Shown: positions 1 through 9,552 of the stretch, piece by piece | How positions within the stretch are numbered: position 1 is the stretch's first letter | How the letters are laid out: each line of letters begins with the position of its first letter | NCBI RefSeq assembly: GCF_024448985.1 | Contig: NZ_JAMOII010000004.1 | Span: forward strand, 186,001-250,000 | Length of the DNA: 64,000 bases | Direction: 5' to 3' | Origin: Stutzerimonas stutzeri | GTDB taxonomy: Bacteria > Pseudomonadota > Gammaproteobacteria > Pseudomonadales > Pseudomonadaceae | The notes under the pieces: generated by a model | Told to the model about the DNA's origin: nothing | Seen by the model: the letters and a program-made list of their open reading frames with translations, nothing else | Databases searched by the model: none | Program-made: the position numbers and the translations under genes

Positions 1-329
1 GTGGGATTGGGCGCGGTGCCGGCACCCGACTCGGTGCCCATGCCGCTGCCGTTGTCGGCCGGGGCGGTGTTCATCCCATCCGAATTACCCGTTCCGGTGG
101 TAATGCCGGTTCCAGTGCCGGTTTCCGCACCTGCGCCCGTACCGGTTCCGGTAGTACCCGCCCCTGCACCCGTCCCAGCGCCAGTGCCGGTCGCCGGCGG
201 TGTAGTGGCCGGTGCCGCAGGCTGCTCGGTTGCAGGCGGCGGGGTTTGTTCGCGTTCACGATCCTCATCCGGGCCGCAGCCGACCAGCAGCAGACCTAGG
301 ATAGGGGCAGACAAGTAAGCAAGACGCAT
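1..329 (-). CDS. Gly/Thr-rich lipoprotein, truncated by window edge
   Basis: The reading frame begins with ATG at 329, runs leftward without a stop and leaves the window after 109 codons. A GGAGGG ribosome site lies about 7 nt upstream. The N-terminus is a lipoprotein signal: positive residue, hydrophobic core, then LLLVGC with Cys18 as the predicted lipidated residue. After an acidic stretch the protein becomes low complexity, dominated by Thr, Gly, Ala and Pro in short TGTG/GAGAG repeats. This looks like a flexible linker of an envelope lipoprotein. No enzymatic domain is visible and the C-terminus is missing, so no function is assigned. Confidence 0.7.
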   Translation of the reverse strand, partial: MRLAYLSAPILGLLLVGCGPDEDREREQTPPPATEQPAAPATTPPATGTGAGTGAGAGTTGTGTGAGAETGTGTGITTGTGNSDGMNTAPADNGSGMGTESGAGTAPNP

Positions 330-649
330 GGATAACCCTCCAGAAAGATGAAAGCCGACTAACAAGCCGGAGATAGGACAAATCAATCCTTCTGAAATTG
401 ACCTTTCACAAGGGGGAGAGTGCCCACGCTACGCCACAGACCGGGTGTCAACCGCTCAACGGTATCGGTCATGCCATGCAAATCCAGCGCGCTGGCGCAT
501 AAAACGGAGGCTCTGATCGATCCCAGCCGATGCTCTGCGGCCGGCCGGACTCGCTATCGAGCCGATACGTCAACCGGCGCGACAGTTGCCTGCGCGCCGG
601 TTGGCTGTGAACAATGTGCCGAGGCGTTGCGCCCCCGGTACGAAATGCA
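330..649. other. Intergenic gap without recognisable gene
   Basis: About 320 bases separate the two minus-strand genes. Open frames here are short and carry no recognisable domain or ribosome site. I see no convincing terminator or promoter apart from the ribosome site of the lipoprotein gene. Confidence 0.5.
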
Positions 650-1123
650 TCAAGCCGCTTTGCTTGAAACGAATTCCTTCTTTAGGCGGTCTCTGAGTTC
701 GCTCATTTGCTCACCCATCTCTTCCAGCCTGGCCTCGTCGAACAGCTCGCGCGCCTGGGGAAACATTTCCGATTCCTCTTCCTCAATGTGATGCTCGAGC
801 AACTCCTTGCACACTTTGGCGCGGCCGGAAAACTCGACGCTCCCCGGATCGGTCACCTTGAGATCAGGCAGCACGAGGGAATCCACCGCACGATGCTCCT
901 CCTTGGCCTCGTAATACATTTTCAGCTCTTCCTTACCACCCGCCTCCTTATAGGCCGGGTAGAGAATCTGCTCTTCGAGCTGGGTATGAATGGTTACTTC
1001 CATCTCTAGTTTTTGCAGCAGATCGGCACGAGTCTTGACGGCGCGCTCCGTGCTCTCAGTCAGGCGCGTCAGGATGTCCTTCACTCGTTCGTGATCTTCG
1101 ATCAACAGGTCAATGGCATTCAT
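650..1123 (-). CDS. Hemerythrin HHE-domain protein
   Basis: This 157-residue protein is an all-helical hemerythrin-like cation-binding protein. The HHE pattern is visible: His11 in DHERV, His46 and Glu50 in the second helix, His77 in EEHRAV, and His111/His112 with Glu116 in the last helix. These residues would bind a di-iron centre in the hemerythrin fold. Members are cytosolic and are linked to oxygen, NO or redox stress, but the ligand cannot be read from sequence. ATG is preceded by GAGGAAG at good spacing. The gene stands alone between unrelated small genes. The family call is firm; the physiological role is unknown. Confidence 0.85.
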   Translation of the reverse strand: MNAIDLLIEDHERVKDILTRLTESTERAVKTRADLLQKLEMEVTIHTQLEEQILYPAYKEAGGKEELKMYYEAKEEHRAVDSLVLPDLKVTDPGSVEFSGRAKVCKELLEHHIEEEESEMFPQARELFDEARLEEMGEQMSELRDRLKKEFVSSKAA

Positions 1124-1249
1124 GTGGGCTTCCTCATCACTTCATCGGCTTGCTGCACCCGGACTCTTCTGGCCCGGTAGTTCGCCTGCGCCAGGTCGCG
1201 CAGTGCTCATCGATCAGTGGGCCCCGCAGCACAGGGCCCAACGATCGGT

Positions 1250-1528
1250 TCAGGCATAGTCGTAGGTCGGCAGCCCTGTGCGGCTCTGACTTTGCAAACG
1301 GGCGATGGCAGGCGACATGCCAGCCTCCAGCGCCAGATCGCGGCGGATCGAGCTGATGACCCATTCCAGCTGAATATTAGTCTGGGTCTGACCCTTGGAA
1401 AGGGCGCGCTTGATGATGTCCCGATCATCATTACGCAGCGTCAATAAAAGCCCCCCATCCGGACGAGGGGTGGTGAGTACTTCGAACTCGGGAAACGCGG
1501 CAGAGAGAGTTTTTTCAGCGGCGATCAT
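1250..1528 (-). CDS. DUF3509-like small cytosolic protein
   Basis: A 92-residue soluble protein with no signal peptide or membrane segment. The sequence resembles the short Pseudomonas-restricted DUF3509 family: an N-terminal half with a PDGGLLLTLRN segment and a C-terminal half with a WVISSIRRDLALEAG segment. The function of that family is not known to me. The ATG has a GGAGT-like site about 11 nt upstream. A strong 24-bp dyad (1636-1659) lies about 110 bp upstream and may belong to its control region. Confidence 0.6.
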   Translation of the reverse strand: MIAAEKTLSAAFPEFEVLTTPRPDGGLLLTLRNDDRDIIKRALSKGQTQTNIQLEWVISSIRRDLALEAGMSPAIARLQSQSRTGLPTYDYA

Positions 1529-1635
1529 TATTGTGTACTCCGGTTATGGTCCAGCTTCCTTAACTAGAGCAGCGTTCGTGCCAACCCGAGAGATCAACGA
1601 AACCCGCTAAATTCAGTGACTTGCGTCACATAATA

Positions 1636-1659
1636 GCGTTTTGTATGCATGCAAAACGC
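1636..1659. promoter_or_regulatory. 24-bp near-perfect palindrome
   Basis: The arms GCGTTTTG (1636-1643) and CAAAACGC (1652-1659) are perfect inverted repeats, and the 8-nt centre is itself symmetric except for one pair. It sits between the end of the methyltransferase gene and the start of the DUF3509 gene, both on the minus strand. No T-run follows it, so an operator is more likely than an intrinsic terminator. The binding protein is unknown. Confidence 0.45.
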
Positions 1660-1730
1660 ATGAAACCAAGCTTCACGACATGCATTCTGCTTTGCAGATG
1701 AACAACCTCCGCCTGCCGCTGTCTGCCACG

Positions 1731-2351
1731 TCAGCCCTTGCGCCAGACGCTGGCAAGCCATGGCTGCCGTTCACGTGGCAAGCCCGCTGGCCGGTAATAA
1801 TGCTCAAGTTCGGTAAAGCCGGCCGACTGCAGTAATGCACGCCAGGTTGGCCAGTCATACCGGGTGCCGTAACGCGCACCGCTCCAGCCCTCCTGATTGT
1901 TGCCGCGCGGATTGGAGCTGAACAGCACGCCACCGCCGCGAAGCGCAGCATGCAACTTCAGCAGAACCGCGCCGATTTCACGGCTGGGAAGATGAAACAG
2001 CACCGCATTGGCAAATATGCCGTCGAACGCTTCGGCGGGCAGGTCCAGCTGCAGGAAGTCCTGGTGCAGCACCTCGCAACCGCTGTCGGCCCGCGCCATG
2101 GACACGAAGGGTTCGGCGCCATCCAGCCCGACGGCGATATGGCCGAGGGATGTGAATGTCTTGAGGTCTCGCCCGGGGCCACAACCCAGGTCGAGAATGC
2201 GAAAAGGCGGTTCGCCGCGGATGTTTCGCAACAATGCTTCGATATTCTGGCTGACATCATGGTCGCGTGTGCCCTCGCGAAACGCCTCGGCATTGGCGCG
2301 ATAGTCATCCAGCGTGCGTTCAGCGACGGTACGGGGATCTTCATTGGTCAT
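1731..2351 (-). CDS. Class I SAM-dependent methyltransferase
   Basis: The 206-residue protein carries the Rossmann-like methyltransferase fold. Motif I is ILDLGCGPGRDL, followed by the acidic end of the second strand in VGLDGAEPF and motif IV near FDGIFANAVLFHLP. The substrate cannot be deduced; relatives are often annotated as generic methyltransferase domain 11 or 25 proteins acting on small molecules. I start it at ATG 2351 (MTNEDP); a TTG twelve bases upstream is possible but has no better ribosome site. No operon partner is evident. Confidence 0.8.
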   Translation of the reverse strand: MTNEDPRTVAERTLDDYRANAEAFREGTRDHDVSQNIEALLRNIRGEPPFRILDLGCGPGRDLKTFTSLGHIAVGLDGAEPFVSMARADSGCEVLHQDFLQLDLPAEAFDGIFANAVLFHLPSREIGAVLLKLHAALRGGGVLFSSNPRGNNQEGWSGARYGTRYDWPTWRALLQSAGFTELEHYYRPAGLPRERQPWLASVWRKG

Positions 2352-2586
2352 GGTGGATTCCAAAAGTTACTGACTTGAGCCATGGTCTTCTGATAGAGGT
2401 TCGTACCATAGTCCAGTACCCTGCTGGGCAGGCACCGACGGGGCACTCGATCGGATCAGCCGATTGCAGCGCACTCATGAACTTGGGAAGCGCCGTCGTG
2501 CTCCAAGTGCTCGTCCCGCGCCGGAACCATCACTGGCCTGACACACAGTACGTTCACAAGCTATTGCACAAGAATCGAGAATCCCG

Positions 2587-2964
2587 ATGAGCCAAGCACC
2601 CGCCAAAGTTGTCCTGCTCGTTGAGGACGAACCCCACATTCTCGGCCTGTTGTCTGACTATCTAGCAGGGGAAGGCTACAAGGTTCTGGAGGCGGCGGAT
2701 TCAGCCCGAGCTTTCGAAATTTTGGCAACCAAGCCGCGACTGGACCTGCTGGTAACCGATTTCAGACTGCCCGGTGGTGTTTCAGGCGTGATGATCGCGG
2801 AGCCGGCAATCAAGTTGCGGCCCGATCTGAAAGTCATCTTCATCAGCGGTTATCCGATCGAGATCCACGAATCCGGAAGCCCCATCGCCCGCTCCGCTCC
2901 GATCATCGCAAAGCCCTTCTCGCTCGATAATCTGCACAGCCAGATTCAGCAACTATTGGACTAA
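2587..2964 (+). CDS. Orphan response-regulator receiver domain
   Basis: A 125-residue stand-alone CheY-like receiver. Key positions are present: acidic pair Glu13-Asp14, phospho-acceptor Asp58 in VTDFRLP, Ser87 in the FISGYP switch and Lys109-Pro110 in IIAKPF. There is no output domain and no sensor kinase next to it. Receivers of this form often act as phosphate relays or are paired with hybrid kinases elsewhere in the genome. Only a weak ribosome site is seen before the ATG. The family is certain, the partner unknown. Confidence 0.85.
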   Translation: MSQAPAKVVLLVEDEPHILGLLSDYLAGEGYKVLEAADSARAFEILATKPRLDLLVTDFRLPGGVSGVMIAEPAIKLRPDLKVIFISGYPIEIHESGSPIARSAPIIAKPFSLDNLHSQIQQLLD

Positions 2965-3128
2965 GAGTTCTCATCTAACGCTCAGCGTAGCCGGTGTCTG
3001 AGCCGTATCTCAAAGACCAAGTGCGCCTGGTAATACCGCAGGCAAAAGCTTCGCTCCGAGGGCGGGCCTCCCGCAAAAGCCCATAAGAGGCGCGCCCCGC
3101 GACAATTGCCCCGGCCGGCACAACGCTT

Positions 3129-3163
3129 AAAAAACAAAACCCCGCCAAGGGGGGGGGGTTGTT
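3129..3163 (-). terminator. Rho-independent terminator with G10 tract
   Basis: Read on the minus strand downstream of fba, a run of ten C (G10 on the plus strand, 3149-3158), TTGG, and CGGGGTT can form a GC hairpin followed by TTGTTTTTT. It is placed about 45 bp after the fba stop. The homopolymer gives several alternative pairing registers. Confidence 0.6.
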
Positions 3164-3209
3164 ATTTCGAGCCCACTTCAAGCGGGCCCTTGTTCAGTCG
3201 TCAGCCGAC

Positions 3210-4274
3210 TCAGTTGACCTTGGGGTCCAGCTCGCCGGAGGCATAACGCTGGAACATGCCTTCCAGGGAGATCGGCTTGATCTTGCTGGCATTGCCGGCG
3301 GTGCCGAAGGCTTCATAGCGGGCGATGCAGATGTCACGCATGGCTGTAACGGTCTTGGCCAGGTATTTGCGCGGATCGAACTCGGCGGGGTTCTTCGCCA
3401 TGAACTCGCGGATCGCGCCAGTGGAGGCCAAGCGCAGGTCGGTGTCGATGTTGACCTTGCGTACGCCGTACTTGATGCCCTCGACGATTTCCTCGACCGG
3501 CACGCCGTAGGTTTCCTTGATGTCGCCACCGTACTCGTTGATGATTTTCAGCCACTCCTGCGGGACCGAGGAGGAGCCGTGCATCACCAGGTGCGTATCG
3601 GGAATGCGCTGGTGGATTTCCTTGATGCGCTGGATCGACAGGGTGTCGCCGGTCGGCGGCTTGGTGAACTTGTAGGCGCCGTGGCTGGTGCCGATGGCGA
3701 TGGCCAGGGCGTCCACCTTGGTCTTCTTCACGAAGTCGGCGGCTTCTTCCGGATCGGTCAGCAGCTGGCTGTGATCCAGCGTGCCTTCGGCGCCGACACC
3801 GTCTTCTTCACCAGCCATGCCAGTTTCCAGGCTACCCAGGCAGCCCAGTTCGCCTTCCACCGAGACGCCGCAGGCGTGGGAGAAAGCGACCGTTTGCTGG
3901 GTGACGCGCACGTTGTATTCATAATCGGACGGCGTCTTGCCATCTTCACGCAGCGAGCCGTCCATCATCACCGAGGAAAAGCCCAGCTGGATCGAACGCT
4001 GGCAGATATCCGGGCTGGTGCCATGGTCCTGGTGCATGCACACCGGGATATGCGGGAATTCTTCGATTGCCGCCAGAATCAAGTGGCGCAGGAAGGGGGC
4101 GCCGGCGTATTTGCGGGCGCCGGCAGAGGCTTGGACGATCACCGGGGAGTCGGTCTTGTCGGCCGCTTCCATGATGGCTCGCATCTGCTCAAGGTTGTTC
4201 ACGTTGAAGGCCGGCACGCCGTAGCCGAACTCGGCGGCGTGGTCGAGCATCTGGCGCATGCTGATGAGTGCCAT
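3210..4274 (-). CDS. fba: Fructose-1,6-bisphosphate aldolase, class II
   Basis: A 354-residue class II, zinc-dependent aldolase of the Calvin-cycle subtype. It interconverts fructose 1,6-bisphosphate with glyceraldehyde 3-phosphate and dihydroxyacetone phosphate in the cytosol. Visible signatures are the zinc-binding region [10 protein letters not shown] near residues 80-90, the VEGELGCLG segment, the IGTSHG phosphate-binding region and NIDTDLRLA near the C-terminal third. ATG follows AGGAAA. In P. aeruginosa the orthologue (fda, PA0555) also lies downstream of pgk with two small genes between, as here. In Pseudomonas, which lacks 6-phosphofructokinase, it serves mainly gluconeogenesis. Confidence 0.97.
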   Translation of the reverse strand: MALISMRQMLDHAAEFGYGVPAFNVNNLEQMRAIMEAADKTDSPVIVQASAGARKYAGAPFLRHLILAAIEEFPHIPVCMHQDHGTSPDICQRSIQLGFSSVMMDGSLREDGKTPSDYEYNVRVTQQTVAFSHACGVSVEGELGCLGSLETGMAGEEDGVGAEGTLDHSQLLTDPEEAADFVKKTKVDALAIAIGTSHGAYKFTKPPTGDTLSIQRIKEIHQRIPDTHLVMHGSSSVPQEWLKIINEYGGDIKETYGVPVEEIVEGIKYGVRKVNIDTDLRLASTGAIREFMAKNPAEFDPRKYLAKTVTAMRDICIARYEAFGTAGNASKIKPISLEGMFQRYASGELDPKVN

Positions 4275-4458
4275 GTTTTCCTTTCTCCCGGTTTGGGTCG
4301 TTTATTCGTGTAAAAGCCTGCCGCAGGGGCTGGCGCTGTTCAAGCACCGCGCGGTAAGGCGCGGCATTGTAGTGGCGGACGGCTCAAAAACCATCAGTTC
4401 TGGCGAAACGCCGCAAATCGCTCCATGCCGACCCGCTGCGTAGGGGCGTCTCGGCATC

Positions 4459-4791
4459 TCAAATGGTGATCAGCGAAGCGCTGCAGCCATGGGCCAGCAG
4501 CTTGTCGTCGGCGGTCCGAAAGACCAACGCCTGGTTGCCTTTGTCGTGGAAAGCCACCACACCGTCGCTATAGAAAGCACCATGAGTGGCAGGTTCCTTG
4601 CGCAGCCGGTGAACCTGCTCGCTATCACCGATCTTCAGCTCCACCGTTTGGCGACTGTCATCGGCGTAGCGCCAGGCGATGTTCTGTTGGCTCTGGCATT
4701 TCCAGCGAACGAAGGGTGCGTCGGGGCCGGATTGCCAGTGACCGCAACCGCTGAGCAGCAGTGCGGCAAACGGGATGTACAGGCCTTTCAT
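4459..4791 (-). CDS. MliC-like lysozyme-inhibitor lipoprotein
   Basis: A 110-residue lipoprotein. The signal ends in LLLSGC with Cys16 as the lipidation site. The mature part matches the small beta-barrel MliC fold: WKCQS near the start, a VELKIG strand, then ATHGAFYSDGVVAFHDKGNQALVF, the region that in MliC contacts C-type lysozyme (written there as SGxKYS). The match is recognisable but not perfect, so inhibition of lysozyme is inferred. A GGAG site precedes ATG. The upstream small lipoprotein gene ends 27 bp away, suggesting co-transcription. Confidence 0.65.
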   Translation of the reverse strand: MKGLYIPFAALLLSGCGHWQSGPDAPFVRWKCQSQQNIAWRYADDSRQTVELKIGDSEQVHRLRKEPATHGAFYSDGVVAFHDKGNQALVFRTADDKLLAHGCSASLITI

Positions 4792-4818
4792 CGCTTCTCC
4801 TTGCTTGGCTGCGTCGGC

Positions 4819-5013
4819 TCAGGGGCAATCCTGAACGTCCGCAGCGGTTCCAGCGGTTGGATCGCCGGTGCTTTGCATCTGCACCCGTTGATCATTCTGT
4901 GCAGTGGGGCTTTCGATTGGTGGCGGGTCGATCACTTCGCAAAGCGAATCCGGCGCGCCACCGGCACAACCGGCCAGGCCAAGACAGCAAACAGCTAGAG
5001 CGGCATAACGCAT
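4819..5013 (-). CDS. Small 64-residue lipoprotein
   Basis: The ATG at 5013 is preceded by GGAGA at good spacing and begins a lipoprotein signal ending LGLAGC (Cys16). The mature part is about 48 residues, rich in Asp, Pro, Ser and Thr, with two further cysteines (SLCEV and the penultimate region). No domain is recognised. It sits between pgk and the MliC-like gene, in the same place as a small unassigned gene of other Pseudomonas genomes. A longer in-frame extension exists upstream but lacks coding character. Confidence 0.65.
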   Translation of the reverse strand: MRYAALAVCCLGLAGCAGGAPDSLCEVIDPPPIESPTAQNDQRVQMQSTGDPTAGTAADVQDCP

Positions 5014-5104
5014 GGTAAGTCTCCATTCCGTGCTCAGACAAAACAGAGACCTCACCAAACCCCAGGGGTTGCCTTGACGCTTCGCTTGTTGTGCTGGTCT
5101 ACCG

Positions 5105-6268
5105 TTACTGCGCCGCGCGCTGCTCGAGCATTTCCACCGCAGGAAGCACCTTGCCCTCGACGAATTCGAGGAAGGCGCCGCCACCGGTGGAAATGTAGGA
5201 AATCTTCTCGCTCACACCATACTTGTCGATGGCCGCCAGGGTGTCACCGCCGCCGGCAATGGAGAACGCCGGGCTTTCGGCAATCGCCTGCGCCAGCACC
5301 TTGGTGCCGTTGCCGAACTGATCGAACTCGAACACGCCGACCGGACCGTTCCAGAGGATGGTTTTCGAGGATTTGAGTAGCTCGGCGAAGTTGGTAGCAG
5401 TCTGCGGGCCGATGTCGAGAATCATGTCGTCGTCGGCCACCTCGGCGATGGACTTGACCGTCGCTTCGGCATCCTCGGCGAAGGCCTTGGCCACCACCAC
5501 GTCCACCGGCAGCGGCACACTGACCTTGGCCGCGATGGCCTTGGCGGTGTCGACCAGATCGGCCTCATACAGCGACTTGCCCACCGGGAAGCCGGCAGCG
5601 GCGAGGAACGTATTGGCGATGCCGCCGCCGACAATCAGCTGATCGCAGACCTGACTCAGACTGTTCAGCACGTCCAGTTTGGTCGATACCTTGGAACCGG
5701 CGACGATCGCGGCCATCGGCTTGGCCGGGCTCTTCAGCGCCTTGCCCAGCGCATCCAGCTCGGCGGCCAGCAGCGGGCCGGCACAGGCGACTTGGGCGAA
5801 CTTGGCCACGCCATGGGTCGAACCCTGGGCGCGGTGGGCGGTGCCGAAGGCGTCCATGACGAAGACGTCGCACAGCGCGGCATATTTCTGCGCCAGCTCG
5901 TCGGTGTTCTTCTTCTCGCCCTTGTTGAAGCGCACGTTCTCCAGCAGCACCAGCTCACCGGCTTTCACCTCGACGCCGTCGAGATAGTCGCGGACCAGCG
6001 GGACGTCGCGGTTCAGCGCCTTGGAGAGATAGTCGGCCACAGGCTTGAGGCTGTCTTCCTCGCTGAACACGCCCTCTTCCGGACGGCCCAGGTGCGAGCA
6101 GACCAGCACCGCCGCGCCTTTTTCCAGCGCCAGCTTGATGGTCGGCAGCGCAGCTAGGATGCGCGCATCGCTCTTTACCGTGCCATCCTTCACCGGCACG
6201 TTGAGATCCTCGCGAATCAGCACGCGCTTACCCTGGAGGTCGAGGTCGGTCATCTTCAAAACGGTCAT
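5105..6268 (-). CDS. pgk: Phosphoglycerate kinase
   Basis: A 387-residue full-length phosphoglycerate kinase, catalysing 1,3-bisphosphoglycerate + ADP to 3-phosphoglycerate + ATP, reversibly. Features include [15 protein letters not shown] at the N-terminus, the CSHLGRP substrate loop, the [11 protein letters not shown] segment, and the C-terminal GGGDTLAAI nucleotide-binding glycine-rich loop. I use ATG 6268 (MTVLKM), which has an AAGGAAG site; an ATG seven codons upstream is less likely. It follows epd by 49 bp on the same strand, so epd-pgk is probably one transcript. Confidence 0.97.
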   Translation of the reverse strand: MTVLKMTDLDLQGKRVLIREDLNVPVKDGTVKSDARILAALPTIKLALEKGAAVLVCSHLGRPEEGVFSEEDSLKPVADYLSKALNRDVPLVRDYLDGVEVKAGELVLLENVRFNKGEKKNTDELAQKYAALCDVFVMDAFGTAHRAQGSTHGVAKFAQVACAGPLLAAELDALGKALKSPAKPMAAIVAGSKVSTKLDVLNSLSQVCDQLIVGGGIANTFLAAAGFPVGKSLYEADLVDTAKAIAAKVSVPLPVDVVVAKAFAEDAEATVKSIAEVADDDMILDIGPQTATNFAELLKSSKTILWNGPVGVFEFDQFGNGTKVLAQAIAESPAFSIAGGGDTLAAIDKYGVSEKISYISTGGGAFLEFVEGKVLPAVEMLEQRAAQ

Positions 6269-6317
6269 CTGATCTTCCTTAAAATTCATGAACGGCGAGT
6301 CTTCAAGCAGTGCGGCT

Positions 6318-7361
6318 TCAGGCGCGATGAGCGACCTGCAGATAATGTTCGGCCACTTCGAGCATGCGATTGGCGAACCCCCACTCGTTGTCGAACCAGG
6401 CCAGCAGATTCACCAGCCGCGGCCCGGACGCCCGCGTCAGGCTGCCATCGACGATCGCCGAATGCGGAACGTGGTTGAAATCGCAGCTGGCGTGGGGCAG
6501 CTCGGTGTACGCCAGCAATCCCTTCAGCGGACCGGATTCAGCGGCTTCGCGCAGCACCCGGTTGATCGCCTCGGCATTGGTATCGCGTGATGTTTGCAGG
6601 GTGATATCCAGGCAGGACACGTTCACCGTCGGCACGCGCACGGCTTTGGCCTGAATCCGCCCCGAGAGTTCCGGCAGTAACCGTTCGATTCCCTTGGCCA
6701 ATCCGGTGGAGACCGGAATCACCGACTGGAAGGCCGAACGGGTGCGGCGCAGGTCTTCGTGATGATAGGCGTCGATCACCGGCTGATCGTTCATCGCCGA
6801 GTGAATGGTGGTGATGGAGGCGTACTCGATGCCCACCGCGTCGTTGAGCAGTTTCAGCAACGGCACGCCGCAGTTGGTGGTGCAGGAAGCATTGGACACC
6901 AGCGTCTCGGCACCGCTGAGCTGTTCATGGTTGATGCCCATCACCACGGTGGCGTCGACATCGGCAGCGCTGGCCATCGGCTGGGAGAACAGCACGCACG
7001 GCGCACCGGCATCGAGGAAACGCGCGCCAGCGGCACGGGTGTTGTAGGCGCCCGAGCATTCCAGCACCAGATCCACGTCCAGCGCACGCCAGTCGATGGC
7101 TTCAGGTGTGGACTCGCGCAGCACCTTCACGCAATCGCCATTGATGTGCAGGCAATCGCCCTCCACGCTCACCTCGCCGGGAAAGCGTCCGTGGGTGGAG
7201 TCGAAGCGGGTCAGGTACTCCAGGCTGGGCATATCGGCCAGATCGTTGAGCGCGACGATCTGGAAATCGAATGCGGCATCGCGCTCGTAGAACGCACGTA
7301 GCACGCAGCGGCCGATGCGGCCGTAGCCGTTCAACGCAACACGATAGGCTCGATTGGGCAT
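6318..7361 (-). CDS. epd: Erythrose-4-phosphate dehydrogenase
   Basis: A 347-residue GapA-like dehydrogenase. It oxidises erythrose 4-phosphate to 4-phosphoerythronate, the first step of deoxyxylulose-5-phosphate-dependent pyridoxal phosphate synthesis. The NAD fold starts with [11 protein letters not shown], the catalytic cysteine is Cys160 in SNASCTTNC, and the C-terminal [12 protein letters not shown] is typical. Context between tkt and pgk matches epd rather than gap. The frame stays open 14 codons further upstream, but that part is translated heptamer repeat, so ATG 7361 is chosen. Its ribosome site is weak (AAGG very close to ATG). Confidence 0.93.
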   Translation of the reverse strand: MPNRAYRVALNGYGRIGRCVLRAFYERDAAFDFQIVALNDLADMPSLEYLTRFDSTHGRFPGEVSVEGDCLHINGDCVKVLRESTPEAIDWRALDVDLVLECSGAYNTRAAGARFLDAGAPCVLFSQPMASAADVDATVVMGINHEQLSGAETLVSNASCTTNCGVPLLKLLNDAVGIEYASITTIHSAMNDQPVIDAYHHEDLRRTRSAFQSVIPVSTGLAKGIERLLPELSGRIQAKAVRVPTVNVSCLDITLQTSRDTNAEAINRVLREAAESGPLKGLLAYTELPHASCDFNHVPHSAIVDGSLTRASGPRLVNLLAWFDNEWGFANRMLEVAEHYLQVAHRA

Positions 7362-7367
7362 AGCCTT

Positions 7368-7450
7368 GGAAGCTGGAAGCTGGAAGCTGGAAGCTGGAAG
7401 CAAGAGCAGGTATGCCTTTACTTCCAGCTTCCAGCTTCAGGCTTCCGGCT
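7368..7450. repeat. Heptamer inverted-repeat array (tkt/epd)
   Basis: Five tandem copies of GGAAGCT-type heptamers fill 7368-7402. Four heptamers of the complementary CCAGCTT type fill 7424-7451. A spacer of about 20 nt separates them, so the whole can fold into a long hairpin. It abuts the tkt stop codon and ends 6 bp before the epd ATG. It may act as an attenuator or terminator between tkt and epd. Related arrays occur at five other places in this window. Confidence 0.8.
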
Positions 7451-9448
7451 TTAGTCCTCCAACAATTCTTCAGCGACCGCGAGAATGTTATCGACCGTAA
7501 AACCGAATTCCTCGAACAGTTGGCCGGCCGGAGCCGATTCGCCGTAAGTGGTCATACCGATGATCTGCCCTTCGAGGCCGACGTACTTGTACCAGTAGTC
7601 CGCATGCGCCGCTTCGATGGCGATGCGCGCGCCAACTTCCACCGGCAACACCTGCTGCTTGTAGGCAGCATCCTGGGCGTCGAACACGCTGGTGCAGGGC
7701 ATGGAAACCACGCGTACCTGACGACCCTGCGCAGCCAGCTTGTCGGCAGCTTCCACCGCCAGACTCACTTCCGAACCGGTGGCGATCAGGATCAGCTCCG
7801 GCTCGCCCGCACAGTTCTTCAGGATGTAGCCACCGCGGGCGATGGCCGTCTCGGTCTCGTTGTCACGCACATGGAACGGCAGGTTCTGGCGCGAGAAGAT
7901 CAGCGCGCTCGGGCCGTCCTTGCGCTCGACGGCATGCTTCCAGGCCACCGCCGATTCGACGGTATCGGCCGGACGCCAGGTGTCCAGGTTCGGCGTGGTG
8001 CGCAGGCTGGTCAGCTGCTCGATCGGCTGATGGGTCGGGCCGTCTTCGCCGAGGCCGATGGAGTCGTGGGTGAAGACGTAGATCACCCGCTGCTTCATCA
8101 GCGCCGACATGCGCACCGCGTTGCGCGCGTACTCCATGAACATCAAGAAGGTCGCGCCGTAGGGGATCAAGCCGCCGTGCAGGGCGACGCCGTTCATGAT
8201 CGCGGCCATGCCGAACTCGCGCACGCCGTAGTACATGTAGTTGCCCGAGGCGTCTTCGGCGACCACCGGTTTGCAGCCCTTCCACAGGGTCAGGTTGGAG
8301 CCGGCCAGGTCTGCCGAACCGCCGAGCAGTTCCGGCAGCAGCGGGCCGAAGGCGTTCAGGCAGTTCTGGCTGGCCTTGCGGCTGGCGATGGTCTCGCCCT
8401 TGGTGGCGACTTCACGGATGAACTCGCTGGCCTTCTCGGCGAAGTCAGCGGGCAGTTCGCCGGCCATGCGCCGCTTGAATTCAGCAGCCAGCGCCGGGAA
8501 TTCGGTTTCGTAGGCGGCGAAGCGCTTGTTCCATTCGTTTTCGGCGTCGGCGCCCTTCTGCTTGGCATCCCACTCGGCGTAGATCTCGGCGGGAATTTCG
8601 AACGGGCCATGCTTCCAGCCCAGCGCCTCGCGGGTCAGCGCGATCTCGGCATCGCCAAGCGCGGCGCCGTGGGATTCTTCCTTGCCCTGCTTGTTGGGCG
8701 AACCGAAGCCGATGATGGTCTTGCAGCAGATAAGGGTCGGACGGTCGCTCTTACGTGCAGTCTCGATGGCCATCTGGATTTCGTCGGCGTCGTGGCCGTC
8801 GACATTGCGGATCACCTGCCAGCCATAGGCCTCGAAGCGACGCGGGGTGTCGTCGGTGAACCAGCCATGCACTTCGCCATCGATGGAGATGCCGTTGTCG
8901 TCATAGAAGGCGGTGAGCTTGTTCAGCCCCAGGGTGCCGGCCAGCGAGCAGACTTCGTGGGAAATGCCTTCCATCAGGCAGCCATCGCCGAGGAACACGT
9001 AGGTGTTGTGGTCGACGATCTCATGGCCGGGCTGGTTGAACTGCGCCGCCATGACCTTCTCCGCCAGGGCGAAGCCCACGGCGTTGGCCAAGCCCTGACC
9101 CAGCGGGCCGGTGGTGGTCTCGACGCCAGCGGTGTAGCCGAATTCGGGATGACCAGGCGTCTTGCTGTGCAGCTGGCGGAAGTTCTTCAGGTCATCGATG
9201 GACAGGTCGTAGCCGGTCAGGTGCAGTAGCGAATAGATCAGCATCGAACCGTGGCCGTTGGACAGCACGAAGCGGTCACGATCGGCCCACAAAGGGTTGG
9301 TCGGGCTGTGTTTCAGGTGGTCACGCCAGAGCACTTCGGCGATGTCCGCCATGCCCATTGGGGCACCGGGATGGCCGCTGTTGGCTTTCTGCACGGCATC
9401 CATGCTGAGTGCACGAATGGCATTGGCTCGCTCACGACGGCTGGGCAT
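7451..9448 (-). CDS. tkt: Transketolase
   Basis: A 665-residue thiamine-diphosphate-dependent transketolase of the non-oxidative pentose phosphate pathway. Visible motifs: [18 protein letters not shown] at the N-terminus, the ThDP/Mg motif [18 protein letters not shown], the [14 protein letters not shown] segment and the transketolase signature around [22 protein letters not shown] 9448 is preceded by GGAG at 8 nt. The longer open frame upstream has no homology. Together with epd and pgk it links pentose phosphates, erythrose 4-phosphate and lower glycolysis. Confidence 0.97.
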   Translation of the reverse strand: MPSRRERANAIRALSMDAVQKANSGHPGAPMGMADIAEVLWRDHLKHSPTNPLWADRDRFVLSNGHGSMLIYSLLHLTGYDLSIDDLKNFRQLHSKTPGHPEFGYTAGVETTTGPLGQGLANAVGFALAEKVMAAQFNQPGHEIVDHNTYVFLGDGCLMEGISHEVCSLAGTLGLNKLTAFYDDNGISIDGEVHGWFTDDTPRRFEAYGWQVIRNVDGHDADEIQMAIETARKSDRPTLICCKTIIGFGSPNKQGKEESHGAALGDAEIALTREALGWKHGPFEIPAEIYAEWDAKQKGADAENEWNKRFAAYETEFPALAAEFKRRMAGELPADFAEKASEFIREVATKGETIASRKASQNCLNAFGPLLPELLGGSADLAGSNLTLWKGCKPVVAEDASGNYMYYGVREFGMAAIMNGVALHGGLIPYGATFLMFMEYARNAVRMSALMKQRVIYVFTHDSIGLGEDGPTHQPIEQLTSLRTTPNLDTWRPADTVESAVAWKHAVERKDGPSALIFSRQNLPFHVRDNETETAIARGGYILKNCAGEPELILIATGSEVSLAVEAADKLAAQGRQVRVVSMPCTSVFDAQDAAYKQQVLPVEVGARIAIEAAHADYWYKYVGLEGQIIGMTTYGESAPAGQLFEEFGFTVDNILAVAEELLED

Positions 9449-9552
9449 CGCTGAATCTCCTGCGGGGGTAATACGTGAAAAAGGCCGCCATTTTCCCCTT
9501 TCATGAGATGGGGGGCAATGACTGATACAGCCTGGCGATCCACTGCCCGGTT

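Noticed and set aside
1-318. Pro/Val-rich open frame on the plus strand at the left edge
   Set aside because: The opposite strand encodes a lipoprotein signal with a good ribosome site, so the Pro/Val repeats are its complement.
2267-2590. 107-codon open frame before the receiver gene
   Set aside because: It overlaps the methyltransferase start, has no ribosome site and resembles no protein family.
3159-4313. 384-codon open frame opposite fba
   Set aside because: Antisense shadow of the aldolase with no ribosome site or recognisable motif.
7368-7450. Possible CRISPR array
   Set aside because: Units are 7 nt, contiguous, without spacers, and partly inverted.
7412-9229. 605-codon open frame on the plus strand opposite tkt
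   Set aside because: It is the mirror of a highly conserved transketolase in GC-rich DNA; the translation is His/Ala/Arg/Val-rich without a domain, and it begins inside the heptamer repeat.
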